Source: Ureibacillus yapensis (GTDB taxonomy: Bacteria; Bacillota; Bacilli; Bacillales_A; Planococcaceae). From it: 64,000 bases of DNA. The notes under the pieces were generated by a model. It searched no databases. It was not told the DNA's origin and saw only the letters and a program-made list of their open reading frames with translations. Both the position numbers and the translations under genes were made by a program. The DNA lies in contig NZ_QWEI01000004.1 of assembly GCF_003515775.1 (NCBI RefSeq), forward strand, positions 1-64,000, in the 5' to 3' direction. Shown piece after piece: positions 28,101 to 35,624 of the stretch (within the stretch, counting starts at the first letter, position 1; every line of letters begins with the position of its first letter).

Positions 28101-28308
28101 GGAAGACCAGGCAGCCGACCGGGCGTATCGCATGGGGCAGAAAAATGAGGTTGATGTAATCAAACTTGTTTCAAAAGGCACCATTGAAGAGAAAATGAAC
28201 CAACTGCAAGAGAAAAAGAAAAATCTCATATCAGAGGTAATTGAATGGGAAGGAAAAGATGCATCAAGTTTAACGGAAGAAGATATAAGGGAGATTTTGA
28301 TGATTTAA
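25102..28308 (+). CDS. SWIM-domain SNF2 family DEAD/DEAH-like helicase
   Basis: A 1068-residue Swi2/Snf2 ATPase. A SWIM zinc finger lies near residues 66-80 (STCSCP then RCQH). A long middle region (SNF2-associated bacterial domain) leads to the motor: Walker A ILADDMGLGKT near residue 640, motif II FFDEAQYFKN (DEAQ rather than DEAH), GLTGTPIEN and the C-terminal lobe with QAADRAYRMGQ. Bacterial homologues (RapA-like, YwqA of Bacillus) remodel protein-nucleic acid complexes; the precise role is unknown. AAAGGAG precedes the ATG, and a terminator follows at once. Confidence 0.93.
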   Translation: MDVKLNSKTIKEMCGTVSFKRGDSFYRAGKVKVIEESRDRCVAIVKGVEDFHVTIEKHKNGSILSTCSCPTLPNVKLRCQHTAAVLIALLELKKQKITMEPAAIQPYEGLMANQFISLFTEKEPVRKSGRARHFEKRKVLEARVILKPIALGDDILFGIKAEVAETKVQNIREFLLNLGLGLPSQLTPTVQFDPDIHCFANEVDSLLHHLGNIVKDEVVYLDALTAQKDVFNEYLIIPPSAWRGLHPLISEAAFVMVEQDDYSYEKLDFGNGPTPLKVFIEEDESNSHYQLTMQGFEQFVVMEAYHLVLSKGTIYQLDGQDCDRLIQLRQMLESSGKNAIPIHTDQLAFFLEKVVPGVKRIGDVKLSRRVTQILIKTSLEAKIYLDRLKNRLLAGLEFHYENIIIQPLENRDLPIGQMITRDLDKEEEILALMEESGFTITEGGYFMQNEELEYEFLYHALPKLQKLAHIYATTAVRNRIARTSSFPRIKVKVPEDRMDWLEFKFEMDGINDKQIKELLQALEIKQKYYRLPNGSLLSLETKEMEEIRRFLNAVPFQENDFESTLNMPIMDGLKFLDFMDESEVFRPEESFRRFVDDLLHPRNLEYEVPPNLNHILRDYQKQGFKWMKALANYGFGGILADDMGLGKTLQSIAFIVSELEQIGEHKLPVLIVCPSSLTYNWLYELAEFAPELQVIVIDGKKADRVKCLHSVNEMDVIITSYPLLRKDLNWYEKQSFHTVFFDEAQYFKNPYTQTARAVKKIKAQHRFGLTGTPIENSLEELWSLYHVVFPQLFQGLEEYSHLPRKAIARRVKPFLLRRMKEDVLPELPQKHETLEFSELLPEQKKLYTAFLAKLRHETLKHLDKETFQKNRIRILAGLTRLRQICCHPALFVEGYEGSSAKFSQLLQLLEEAHLSGRRVLIFSQFTKMLELIGKELTRQGKSYFYLDGQTPPEDRVSLCSRFNEGERDLFLISLKAGGTGLNLTGADTVILYDLWWNPAVEDQAADRAYRMGQKNEVDVIKLVSKGTIEEKMNQLQEKKKNLISEVIEWEGKDASSLTEEDIREILMI

Positions 28309-28323
28309 GCAGTCTTCCTTGCA

Positions 28324-28352
28324 AAGCAGCCGCTGAGGTGGCTGCTTTTTTC
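28324..28352 (+). terminator. terminator of the SNF2 gene
   Basis: AAGCAGCC / GGCTGCTT with a short loop, then T6. Confidence 0.9.
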
Positions 28353-28515
28353 GTAAAATTTATTTCTGAAAAAGGGTTTAAGTCTCTAAAAGTAGGGAAT
28401 AAGTGAGAAGTGGACCTTTTTTAAAGTGAAATACATAATTTACATGCTTGTAATGGCTTATAAATAACGAGAAATTAAACATTCCGTTATAATAGAGAGA
28501 GAAAACCAAGGGCAC

Positions 28516-28558
28516 CAGATTAGTGATAATCTGTTATTTACTACCTCATAAGATGAGG
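28516..28558 (+). other. two small hairpins in the rsbY leader
   Basis: CAGATTA-GTGA-TAATCTG, then CCTCAT-AAG-ATGAGG, both perfect, between a possible -10 box (TATAAT at about 28489) and the rsbY ribosome binding site. They could affect mRNA stability or translation. No known riboswitch class fits. Confidence 0.45.
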
Positions 28559-28590
28559 CTTGAATAATAAATAGATTAGGGGAAATGAAA

Positions 28591-29733
28591 ATGACAATTC
28601 TTCTAGTAGACGATAATCAGGTTAATTTGTTTGTAATTGAAAAAATTCTAAATAACGCAGGTTATAATGATTGCGTCTCCTTAACTTCGGCTCAAGAACT
28701 TTTTGACTATCTTCAACTTGATGGACCGAGCAATGTGTTTCACCATGTGGATTTAATTTTGCTTGATATTATGATGCCCCAGATTGATGGACTGGAGGCA
28801 TGCCGGAGAATCAAGGCGAATGAACGCTTTAAGGACATTCCCATCATTTTTGTTACGGCATTGGACGACAAAAACAAACTGGCGCAAGCGCTCGATTTGG
28901 GTGGCACGGATTATATCACAAAGCCAATCGATAAAGTGGAGCTTTTAGCGCGTATTCGGGTTGCGCTGCGTCTGAAAGCGGAGTTGGACTGGCATACACA
29001 ACATGAAAAGAAGATTCAGTACGAGCTGGATCTTGCTACCCATGTACAAAGAAGCTTATTAAGCTCCCCTTTAAAAGAAAACAATATACAAGTAGAAGTA
29101 TCTTACCTGCCTTCCTTTAATTTAGCAGGGGATATGTATTATTGGCATAAAATCAATGATCATCGCTATGCCGTCATATTGCTGGATATGATGGGGCATG
29201 GAATTTCCGCTTCGTTGCTTTGCATGTTTATTTCATCGGTCTTGCGCGAAGCAATCAAACAGATTGTCGACCCGGTGGAAGTGGTCAAAGAACTGAATCG
29301 ATACATGGCCCAATTGCATCATGAAAAAGAATCCATGCCTTATTATTTTACGGCGATTTATCTAGTAGTGGATACGGAAGAGAAAACCATCGAATATGTA
29401 AACTCCGGACATCCACACGGCTACGCGCTGATTGATGAGGAAAATCTTGTGCCATTGGATCAAGGAAGCACGGCGATTGGATTTTTTGAAGAAATCAAAG
29501 TGGAAAAGCAAATCCTTCATTATGAAAAAGATGTTCAAATCATCTTGTTTACAGACGGTTTGCTGGAGGCCATTGCCCCGGATGAATTCGAAGGGGAAGA
29601 AATAATGAAAAAGATGGCACAGCAAAAATGGAAAGGTTCCCAAATCATCATTGATGAACTGTTGCCAAAAGAACAGCAGATCAATCAATCGGATGATATG
29701 TGCCTGGTCCTTTTACAAACACACATTGAATAG
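28591..29733 (+). CDS. rsbY: response regulator with PP2C phosphatase output (RsbY type)
   Basis: A 380-residue fusion. Receiver domain, residues 1-120: acidic DD at 7-8, phosphoacceptor D59 in LILLDIMMPQIDG, lysine in ITKPID. PPM/SpoIIE-type phosphatase, residues 140-380: LAGDMYYWH, LLDMMGHGISASLL, YVNSGHPHGY and FTDGLLEAI. This is the architecture of B. cereus RsbY, which dephosphorylates the anti-anti-sigma factor RsbV when activated by the kinase RsbK. The ATG at 28591 is 8 bases after AGGGG; an ATG two codons earlier is too close. It converges with rsbM-rsbK, its probable partners. Confidence 0.82.
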   Translation: MTILLVDDNQVNLFVIEKILNNAGYNDCVSLTSAQELFDYLQLDGPSNVFHHVDLILLDIMMPQIDGLEACRRIKANERFKDIPIIFVTALDDKNKLAQALDLGGTDYITKPIDKVELLARIRVALRLKAELDWHTQHEKKIQYELDLATHVQRSLLSSPLKENNIQVEVSYLPSFNLAGDMYYWHKINDHRYAVILLDMMGHGISASLLCMFISSVLREAIKQIVDPVEVVKELNRYMAQLHHEKESMPYYFTAIYLVVDTEEKTIEYVNSGHPHGYALIDEENLVPLDQGSTAIGFFEEIKVEKQILHYEKDVQIILFTDGLLEAIAPDEFEGEEIMKKMAQQKWKGSQIIIDELLPKEQQINQSDDMCLVLLQTHIE

Positions 29734-29772
29734 AAAAAACGGATACCTTCAAAAGAGGTATCCGTTTTTTGC
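29734..29772. terminator. bidirectional terminator between rsbY and rsbM
   Basis: AAAAAACGGATACCT / AGGTATCCGTTTTTT, long and nearly perfect, with A and T runs on both sides. Confidence 0.9.
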
Positions 29773-29845
29773 GGAGAAAACAACAGACTTCAGGGTATTT
29801 TCCGCATTTTGACGCGGAGCTGAGCGAGCCGCCTCCGCTTTTCAT
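29773..29845. repeat. GC-rich dispersed repeat, partial copy
   Basis: Ends with GCGGAGCTGAGCGAGCCGC-CTCCGC-TTTT, which resembles the right end of the long element at 54869-55037 (GCGGAGCTAAACTGGCGTC-CTCCGC-ATTT). It is GC-rich compared with its surroundings and sits between converging genes. Confidence 0.5.
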
Positions 29846-29847
29846 GA

Positions 29848-30696
29848 CTATTCAACTTTTTGATAGATGCGTTCGGTGCTGTTAATCTCGATATATTTTG
29901 GCATGAGTTCAATGAAACGCAGTGTTTCTTTGTCGCCTAAACCCAGGTAGCCGCCAACCGTCAAGCTTTCATAAAATAATTGATGCACTTGGTTTTGCAG
30001 CGCTTGTGTAAAGTAAATCAAGACATTGCGGCAAATAATCACATGAAATTCATTGAAGGACTGGTCAGTGACTAAATTATGCTGGGCAAAGATGATGTTT
30101 TTCAAAAGGTCATTATGGAAATAAGCAAATTGCTGATCAGTTTTGTAGTACTGGGAAAAAGCTTCTTTCCCTCCAGCAAGCTGGTAGTTTTTCGTATAAG
30201 CTTGCATTTTGTGAAGAGAGAATACGCCGTTTTTGGCTTTTTTCAATACTTCTTCGTTCATATCTGTTGCATAGATGACGGCTTTGTCCATTAAACCTTC
30301 TTCTTCCAACAAAATGGCCATGGAAAACACTTCTTCACCGGTTGCACAGCCAGCATGCCAAATCCGAATCTCCGGATAGTCCTTGATTCTTGGAATGATA
30401 TCAGTTCGGAATGCTTTAAAGAACGAAGGGTTCCGAAACATCTCCGTTACGTTAATCGAAAAATCATTCAAAATTTGTTCCAAGAAACTGCTGTCATGAA
30501 TAATTAAATTGGTTAATTGCGTAATTGTTGAAATGTTGCTTACTCGCATACGATTATAAATTCTTCGGGTAATGGAAGATCGATTATAGAGCCTGAAGTC
30601 ATATCCCGATAAACGAAAAACGGCGTTTAGCAATATATCGATCTCCAATTCCGCATGTTCAATGTTCGGTACGATTCTATGTTCTGAATGAGGCAT
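29848..30696 (-). CDS. rsbM: CheR-type methyltransferase (RsbM type)
   Basis: A 282-residue SAM-dependent protein-glutamate methyltransferase. An N-terminal helical CheR domain (SSITRRIYNRMRV) is followed by the SAM-binding domain with motif I IWHAGCATGEEVFSMAILL and the ICRNVLIYF motif. No other chemotaxis gene is near. It directly follows the hybrid kinase (2-base gap), as rsbM follows rsbK in B. cereus, where RsbM methylates RsbK and dampens signalling. The ATG at 30696 is preferred; a GTG at 30729 inside the kinase gene has no ribosome binding site. Assignment as RsbM rests on context. Confidence 0.82.
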   Translation of the reverse strand: MPHSEHRIVPNIEHAELEIDILLNAVFRLSGYDFRLYNRSSITRRIYNRMRVSNISTITQLTNLIIHDSSFLEQILNDFSINVTEMFRNPSFFKAFRTDIIPRIKDYPEIRIWHAGCATGEEVFSMAILLEEEGLMDKAVIYATDMNEEVLKKAKNGVFSLHKMQAYTKNYQLAGGKEAFSQYYKTDQQFAYFHNDLLKNIIFAQHNLVTDQSFNEFHVIICRNVLIYFTQALQNQVHQLFYESLTVGGYLGLGDKETLRFIELMPKYIEINSTERIYQKVE

Positions 30697-30698
30697 CT

Positions 30699-33527
30699 TT
30701 AACTCATACTCCCCTGCGTAACTAGCCACACACGTAAAACCGAGAATAATTGTTCTAAATCAATAGGTTTGCTTATATAATCGGATGCCCCGGCCTGGAT
30801 GCATTTCTCGCGGTCCGTTTTCATCGCTTTTGCTGTAATGGCGATAATTGGAAGGTCGGTCATTTTCAAGTCATGGCGGATTCGGGTCATTGCCTCGTAT
30901 CCGTCCATCACGGGCATCATAATGTCCATCAATACCAAGTCGACGTCTTTATTGGATTGCAGAATATCCAGGCATTCTTGGCCTTGTTTTGCAACCAGTA
31001 CATTGATGCCGTTATGTTCCAAAATAGTTTTGAGCGAGAAGATATTTCGATTATCATCATCGACAATTAAAATATTTTTCCCTTCAAAAATATCGCATTC
31101 TTCAAGCATAGGAATTTTTTCCAACGTTTCGTTAAGTTCGCTATCATTTAAATCTTTTGAAACCGGTTCTTCAGCAGGTGCCGGCAGCTCATCAATTTCT
31201 TGAGTGGCAGCAATCTCTTCGTGAAGAGCCCTTGTTAATTCTTGGTTCAATGATTGCAGGCATTCTTCTGACAGGCCATTTGGCAAGCTTGGAAGAACGA
31301 GGGTAAATGTACTTCCTTTTCCTTCTTCACTTTCCAAAGTAATCCATCCGCCTAGTAGTTTGGAGAATTCTTTACTGATGGATAAGCCAAGACCTGTACC
31401 TCCATATTTCCGAACGGTTGCACCATCGGCTTGCTGGAAGGATTCGAAGATTAGTTGGTGCTTTTCTTTCGGAATGCCGATTCCTGTATCGATTACGGAA
31501 ACTTGAATCCAATCATTGCTTGATTCTTGCATATCGTTTGTTAATTGTTGTGCTGGCAATTTTGTTATATCCAGCGTAACCGAGCCTTGCTCCGTAAACT
31601 TGAATGCATTGGATAAAAGATTTTTCAAAATTTGATTAAAACGTTTCTCATCCGTATAGAAAAGATCATCGACATTATCGGATTTTTTAATATTAAATTC
31701 TAATCCCTTATTGTTGGCGATTGGCAAGAATGTTTGCTCCATCAGATGCGGAAGCTCATTCATATTCACCTCGCCAAATAGAATTTCCAACTTTCCGGCT
31801 TCAACTTTCGATAAATCCAATATGTCATTAATCAATGACAATAAATCCTGTCCGGAAGAATTAATCACTTTTGCAAACTCGACTTGTTCTTCATTTAAGT
31901 TGCTGCTGCCATTTTCGCTAAGCATTTCCGATAAAATTAGAATGCTGTTTAAAGGAGTCCGCAATTCATGGGACATATTGGCAAGAAATTCAGATTTATA
32001 ATTAGAATTGATCAGCAGCTGCTCAGCAGTTGCTTCAAGCTCTTTCTTGGCCTTTTCCAGTTCTGCTGATTTGGCTTCTGCATCTTTTGTTCGTTCTTCA
32101 AGCTGTTCATTGATGATGGTTAATTCTTCTGTTTGCATTTGCAATTCTTCAGATTGGGATTGCAGCTCTTCGGACTGTGTTTGCAGTTCTTCCGATTGAG
32201 CTTGAAGTTCTTCCGTCATGGCTCTTGATTCGTTTAATAGACGAACAATTTCCATTCGATCTAAAATACTGTTGATTGTAAGGCCTAGAGATTCCACAAT
32301 GTTTTCAACCAATTCAATTTCTAAAGGCGAGAAATCGTCCAGGGAAGCCAATTCAATTACAGCAATAACGCCATTTTCAAACTTAACCGGGACAATCAAA
32401 ATGCTTTTAGGCTGTGTTACCCCTAGTCCCGTTTGAATAAAGCGGTAATTCTCAGGTACGTTGGTTGTGTGGAAAACTTCTCCATCAAGGGCTGCCTGCC
32501 CGATTATCCCCTCACCAAGCTTGAATGATTCGCGTCCAATTTCTTGGCCCGAACCTGAAAAGGAAGCTTTTTTTACGTATTCAGTTGATTCTGTATTTCT
32601 GGCGGCCACATAAAAAGCACCATAAGCAGAGCCTGTACTTTTAGTAATTTCGGACAAGAACAATTCAGATAATTTATTAATGGAAGAAACCCCTTGAGCT
32701 TTTGTTAAAAGAGAAGCAAGGTTCGTCTGCAGCCATTCCCGGTTTTCCATGTTATCTAATAGATCGTTTGTTGCTACTACTAAATCTTTAATTTCATCAT
32801 TAGTAGTTACCTTTATTCTTTCGCCATAGTCGCCTTCAGAAGCCCCAATTTTTCTGATTGAGTTTGTTACATTTCGCGTTGTATTAATAATGGAAGAAGA
32901 AACGGCTGTAGCCATCGTAATGGCAATCAGCGCAATAACGATAAGAAAAACGGATAACAAAGCGCTAACGGTATTGTTTCGGTTATCCAATTCTTCTGTT
33001 TTATTGGAAATCGCTTCATTTTCCAATATCCTGAATTCTTCAAATTGCTGTTCCATCAACGCGATATCCGTACGCCCTGGATCGCGCAGGAAATGTTCTT
33101 CCAGCGCTTCTTCATCTCCATTTCTTTTCATTTCGATGACAGGGTCGCCCGAATTCAAAATCCAATTATCAATGGTTTTTTTGATAATAGAGAGTTTCTC
33201 TTGTTGCTGGGGATTGTGCCTTAATAGTGGGTATAGTGTATGATAATCACTTTCCCAGCTTTGGGATGCTTGATAATATCGTTCTAAATAACGATCATCC
33301 CCGGTTATGATATATCCTCGTTTTCCTGCTTGCATTTCCAATAAATATTTTTCTATATTGTTAGATAGCGTAAGGATTTGAGAGTCATAATTTATAATCT
33401 GGTTTCGTTCATCTTGTAAATCACGAATTTCATTATTTAAGTAAAGACCTGATAGAATTAGTGCAATGATGATGAATATATATCCAAAGGTAATTTTCGT
33501 ACGTATGCCAATTTTTAATTTATCCAT
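30699..33527 (-). CDS. rsbK: CHASE3-HAMP-GAF hybrid sensor histidine kinase (RsbK type)
   Basis: A 942-residue membrane hybrid kinase. Order: TM helix 11-28, extracellular CHASE3 (about 30-182), TM helix 186-208, HAMP (to about 262), GAF (about 285-420), a heptad coiled coil with repeated Q-S-E-E-L-Q units (about 430-500), HisKA with MSHELRTPLN, HATPase with LLSNAFKFTEQG and GIGIPKEK, and a C-terminal receiver with VLMDIMMPVMDG. The layout matches B. cereus RsbK, which activates RsbY and so releases sigma-B. GGTTGGGAAAAT precedes the ATG. A sigma-B-like promoter upstream suggests a feedback loop. Confidence 0.85.
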   Translation of the reverse strand: MDKLKIGIRTKITFGYIFIIIALILSGLYLNNEIRDLQDERNQIINYDSQILTLSNNIEKYLLEMQAGKRGYIITGDDRYLERYYQASQSWESDYHTLYPLLRHNPQQQEKLSIIKKTIDNWILNSGDPVIEMKRNGDEEALEEHFLRDPGRTDIALMEQQFEEFRILENEAISNKTEELDNRNNTVSALLSVFLIVIALIAITMATAVSSSIINTTRNVTNSIRKIGASEGDYGERIKVTTNDEIKDLVVATNDLLDNMENREWLQTNLASLLTKAQGVSSINKLSELFLSEITKSTGSAYGAFYVAARNTESTEYVKKASFSGSGQEIGRESFKLGEGIIGQAALDGEVFHTTNVPENYRFIQTGLGVTQPKSILIVPVKFENGVIAVIELASLDDFSPLEIELVENIVESLGLTINSILDRMEIVRLLNESRAMTEELQAQSEELQTQSEELQSQSEELQMQTEELTIINEQLEERTKDAEAKSAELEKAKKELEATAEQLLINSNYKSEFLANMSHELRTPLNSILILSEMLSENGSSNLNEEQVEFAKVINSSGQDLLSLINDILDLSKVEAGKLEILFGEVNMNELPHLMEQTFLPIANNKGLEFNIKKSDNVDDLFYTDEKRFNQILKNLLSNAFKFTEQGSVTLDITKLPAQQLTNDMQESSNDWIQVSVIDTGIGIPKEKHQLIFESFQQADGATVRKYGGTGLGLSISKEFSKLLGGWITLESEEGKGSTFTLVLPSLPNGLSEECLQSLNQELTRALHEEIAATQEIDELPAPAEEPVSKDLNDSELNETLEKIPMLEECDIFEGKNILIVDDDNRNIFSLKTILEHNGINVLVAKQGQECLDILQSNKDVDLVLMDIMMPVMDGYEAMTRIRHDLKMTDLPIIAITAKAMKTDREKCIQAGASDYISKPIDLEQLFSVLRVWLVTQGSMS

Positions 33528-33852
33528 ATTTTCCCAACCTTATCGCATCCTTTGCCAAATGTATTTTCCCGCTATTACTATATCGTAAACCTATTAACTT
33601 TAAAAATTAAATGCTTATTTTACTATTTTTCTAGGTTTATATACCTTAAACTGGAAAATCGCAGAAAAACCCCTTACATATGGATTAAAGTGATGGTTGA
33701 TTGGTAGTTATATTTCCTCTTATTTCACAAAATTTACTACGCTTAAGCATTTTTTGTTTAGTTAATACCTATAAGAGGCATTGGAGGAAGCGATATAATA
33801 TACTCCTATATAATAGTAGATAATTCAGAGTTGCACTGAGGAGGAAGAAAAG
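33528..33852. other. divergent intergenic region between rsbK and the S66 peptidase gene
   Basis: Contains the sigma-B-like promoter of rsbK (33565-33590, minus) and, toward the S66 gene, AT-rich sequence with several TATAAT-like words (for example near 33797-33820). No hairpin of note. Confidence 0.5.
33565..33590 (-). promoter_or_regulatory. sigma-B-like promoter of rsbK
   Basis: On the minus strand GTTTAC, 14 bases, GGGAAA: both boxes and the spacing agree well with the sigma-B consensus. The start codon at 33527 lies about 38 bases from the -10 box. Confidence 0.65.
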
Positions 33853-34764
33853 ATGAAAATAAGACCCCCACGATTACACGAAGGTGATACAGTCGGTTTG
33901 GTGGCACTGTCCGGACCGGTTGGAAGGGAATCACTCCCCGAGAAAATAGCTTTTCTTGAAAGCCTCGGGTTATCAATTAAGATTGGCGGCACGGTAGGGT
34001 TAACCGGAAAGTACCTGGCAGGCACGGATGAAGAGCGACTGAACGACTTACATACCATGATTCAAGATCCGGAGGTAAAAGCAATATTCAATGTACGGGG
34101 TGGCTACGGGGCAGCGCGTATAGTGGATCGGATCGATTATCAGTCTCTAACGGAAAACCCCAAGATTTTTTGGGGCTTCTCGGATGCTACCGCTCTCCAT
34201 ACAGCCTTTCAGGAATATGCGGAGATTGTGACTTTTCATGGCCCAATGCTCTCCCCGATTGGTGCGAAGGATTTCTCGGACCTTTCGAAAAAAATGTTTC
34301 AGCAGCTGTTTACGCCTTTTGAAATTCAAGTTGACGAATCGCTGTCCTCATTGAGAACCATTGTTTCGGGAAGTGCACAAGGGGAATTAACAGGCGGAAA
34401 CTTGCGTCGATTAGTGGAGTCGCTGGGAACGAAATTCGAATTCGATACACGCAATAAAATCATTCTGCTTGAAGATACAGGCGAAACGGTTGAAAACATC
34501 GATAACATGCTAAATCAGCTGCGGCTATCAAGAAAGTTGGAAACAGCGCAAGGCTTTGCCATCGGAAGCTTTACGGATATTTCAGATGGTACATTAGAGG
34601 ATGTCTATTCTTTGTTTGAAGAGTATTTGAAACCAATCGGCAAACCTGCCGTTGCCGGTTTTATGATTGGGCATTGCGAACCAAATATAGCTATTCCGCT
34701 GGGTGTAGAAGCAATATTGGATGCGGACGAAAAACTGTTGCGAATGTTGCCTGGAGTGGAATAA
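33853..34764 (+). CDS. LD-carboxypeptidase, peptidase family S66
   Basis: A 303-residue serine peptidase of the LdcA/MccF family. It trims the terminal D-residue from muropeptides during cell-wall recycling; some relatives cleave microcin C. The nucleophile S110 is in WGFSDATALH, with the catalytic glutamate in LLEDTGE and the histidine in MIGHCEPN. RGGYGAAR is the family substrate-loop motif. The protein has no signal peptide, so it is cytoplasmic. GAGGAGG precedes the ATG. It is a single gene. Confidence 0.9.
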   Translation: MKIRPPRLHEGDTVGLVALSGPVGRESLPEKIAFLESLGLSIKIGGTVGLTGKYLAGTDEERLNDLHTMIQDPEVKAIFNVRGGYGAARIVDRIDYQSLTENPKIFWGFSDATALHTAFQEYAEIVTFHGPMLSPIGAKDFSDLSKKMFQQLFTPFEIQVDESLSSLRTIVSGSAQGELTGGNLRRLVESLGTKFEFDTRNKIILLEDTGETVENIDNMLNQLRLSRKLETAQGFAIGSFTDISDGTLEDVYSLFEEYLKPIGKPAVAGFMIGHCEPNIAIPLGVEAILDADEKLLRMLPGVE

Positions 34765-34770
34765 AGGGAA

Positions 34771-34812
34771 AAAAGGTTGCTGCGTTTCTTTCGGAACGCA
34801 GCAACCTTTTGT
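34771..34812. terminator. bidirectional terminator
   Basis: AAAAGGTTGCTGCGTT / AACGCAGCAACCTTTT, near perfect, with the loop TCTTTCGG. It ends the S66 peptidase gene (+) and the B3/B4 gene (-). Confidence 0.92.
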
Positions 34813-34849
34813 TGTGGCAATTCGATGATACTTGCATCTTCTTTGCAGT

Positions 34850-35542
34850 TTACTCTACTGTCACTTCAAGGTTATTCTCGGTTAATAAAGCTGTTTTAAA
34901 GTCGCCGCCATTAACTTGGGTGAACATTTTGCCGGCAGTTGCCAGCAATTGGCGGCACTCCGACTCGTCAAGGGATAGGCGTAAATAAAAGATTTGAAGC
35001 GCTTCTTTGGTTTCTTCGGTAATGGCAGTTCGAACAGAGTCTACAAAGGGGCTGCCAAAAGCCCCTTTTTTATCGCCAGAAAACAAAATTTTATTCAATG
35101 AGTTATAGCGGCCATTGATTCCTTCATAACCTGTTTCCTCATCGCCTAAAGAGATTTGAATATCTCCTTCAATTTTCTCGGCATCATAAATGCCAATCGG
35201 AATTTCGTATTGCAGGGAGAAAAAATTATTAAGGTCTACGCCTGAATTGAAGGGAATTAAATAATTTTGTTTGGCAATACGGCGCATCAAGCTTTCCGCG
35301 GAGTGCCGGTAGCGGTTTGGATCGGCGCCAAAGGACTTCCAAACTTTTCGCCATTCCGCAATTCCTGGGCGTTCGGTAACAGGATTTTCACTTAACTCCA
35401 GATAAAGGTTTTCCTGATAAAGTTGTGTGCGGCCTTTTATCATTTGAGGAGATTCTGACACGACAATTTTGGTATAATGGATAATGCCGATTTTTAATTG
35501 GCTGTTTTGTTGAAGAAGTGCTGAATGAAGTGAAATGTTCAA
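34850..35542 (-). CDS. B3/B4 tRNA-binding domain protein (COG3382-like)
   Basis: A 230-residue protein similar to the B3/B4 editing module of the phenylalanyl-tRNA synthetase beta chain: GIAEWRKVWKSFGADPNRYR, SAESLMRRI, LIPFNSGVDLNNFFSLQY and GVDL-type motifs. Free-standing B3/B4 proteins are widespread, and a role in clearing mischarged tRNA or free amino acids has been suggested but not settled. The start is TTG, 7 bases after AGGAGG. It is monocistronic. Confidence 0.75.
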   Translation of the reverse strand: MNISLHSALLQQNSQLKIGIIHYTKIVVSESPQMIKGRTQLYQENLYLELSENPVTERPGIAEWRKVWKSFGADPNRYRHSAESLMRRIAKQNYLIPFNSGVDLNNFFSLQYEIPIGIYDAEKIEGDIQISLGDEETGYEGINGRYNSLNKILFSGDKKGAFGSPFVDSVRTAITEETKEALQIFYLRLSLDESECRQLLATAGKMFTQVNGGDFKTALLTENNLEVTVE

Positions 35543-35624
35543 AATCTAGCCTCCTATAATATAGTTATGGGTGTCATGCTGTTATAATAAATAATTTTAT
35601 CAAATTAAGGAGTTGAGTGCGAAA

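Noticed and set aside
30799-33243. Long plus-strand open frames over the RsbK-type kinase gene
   Set aside because: They are serine-rich shadows of the repetitive kinase codons, notably the coiled coil, without translation signals.
29848-33527. Reading the CheR-type gene and hybrid kinase as a chemotaxis locus
   Set aside because: No CheA, CheW, CheB or receptor gene is near. The pairing with a REC-PP2C gene fits RsbK/RsbM/RsbY better.
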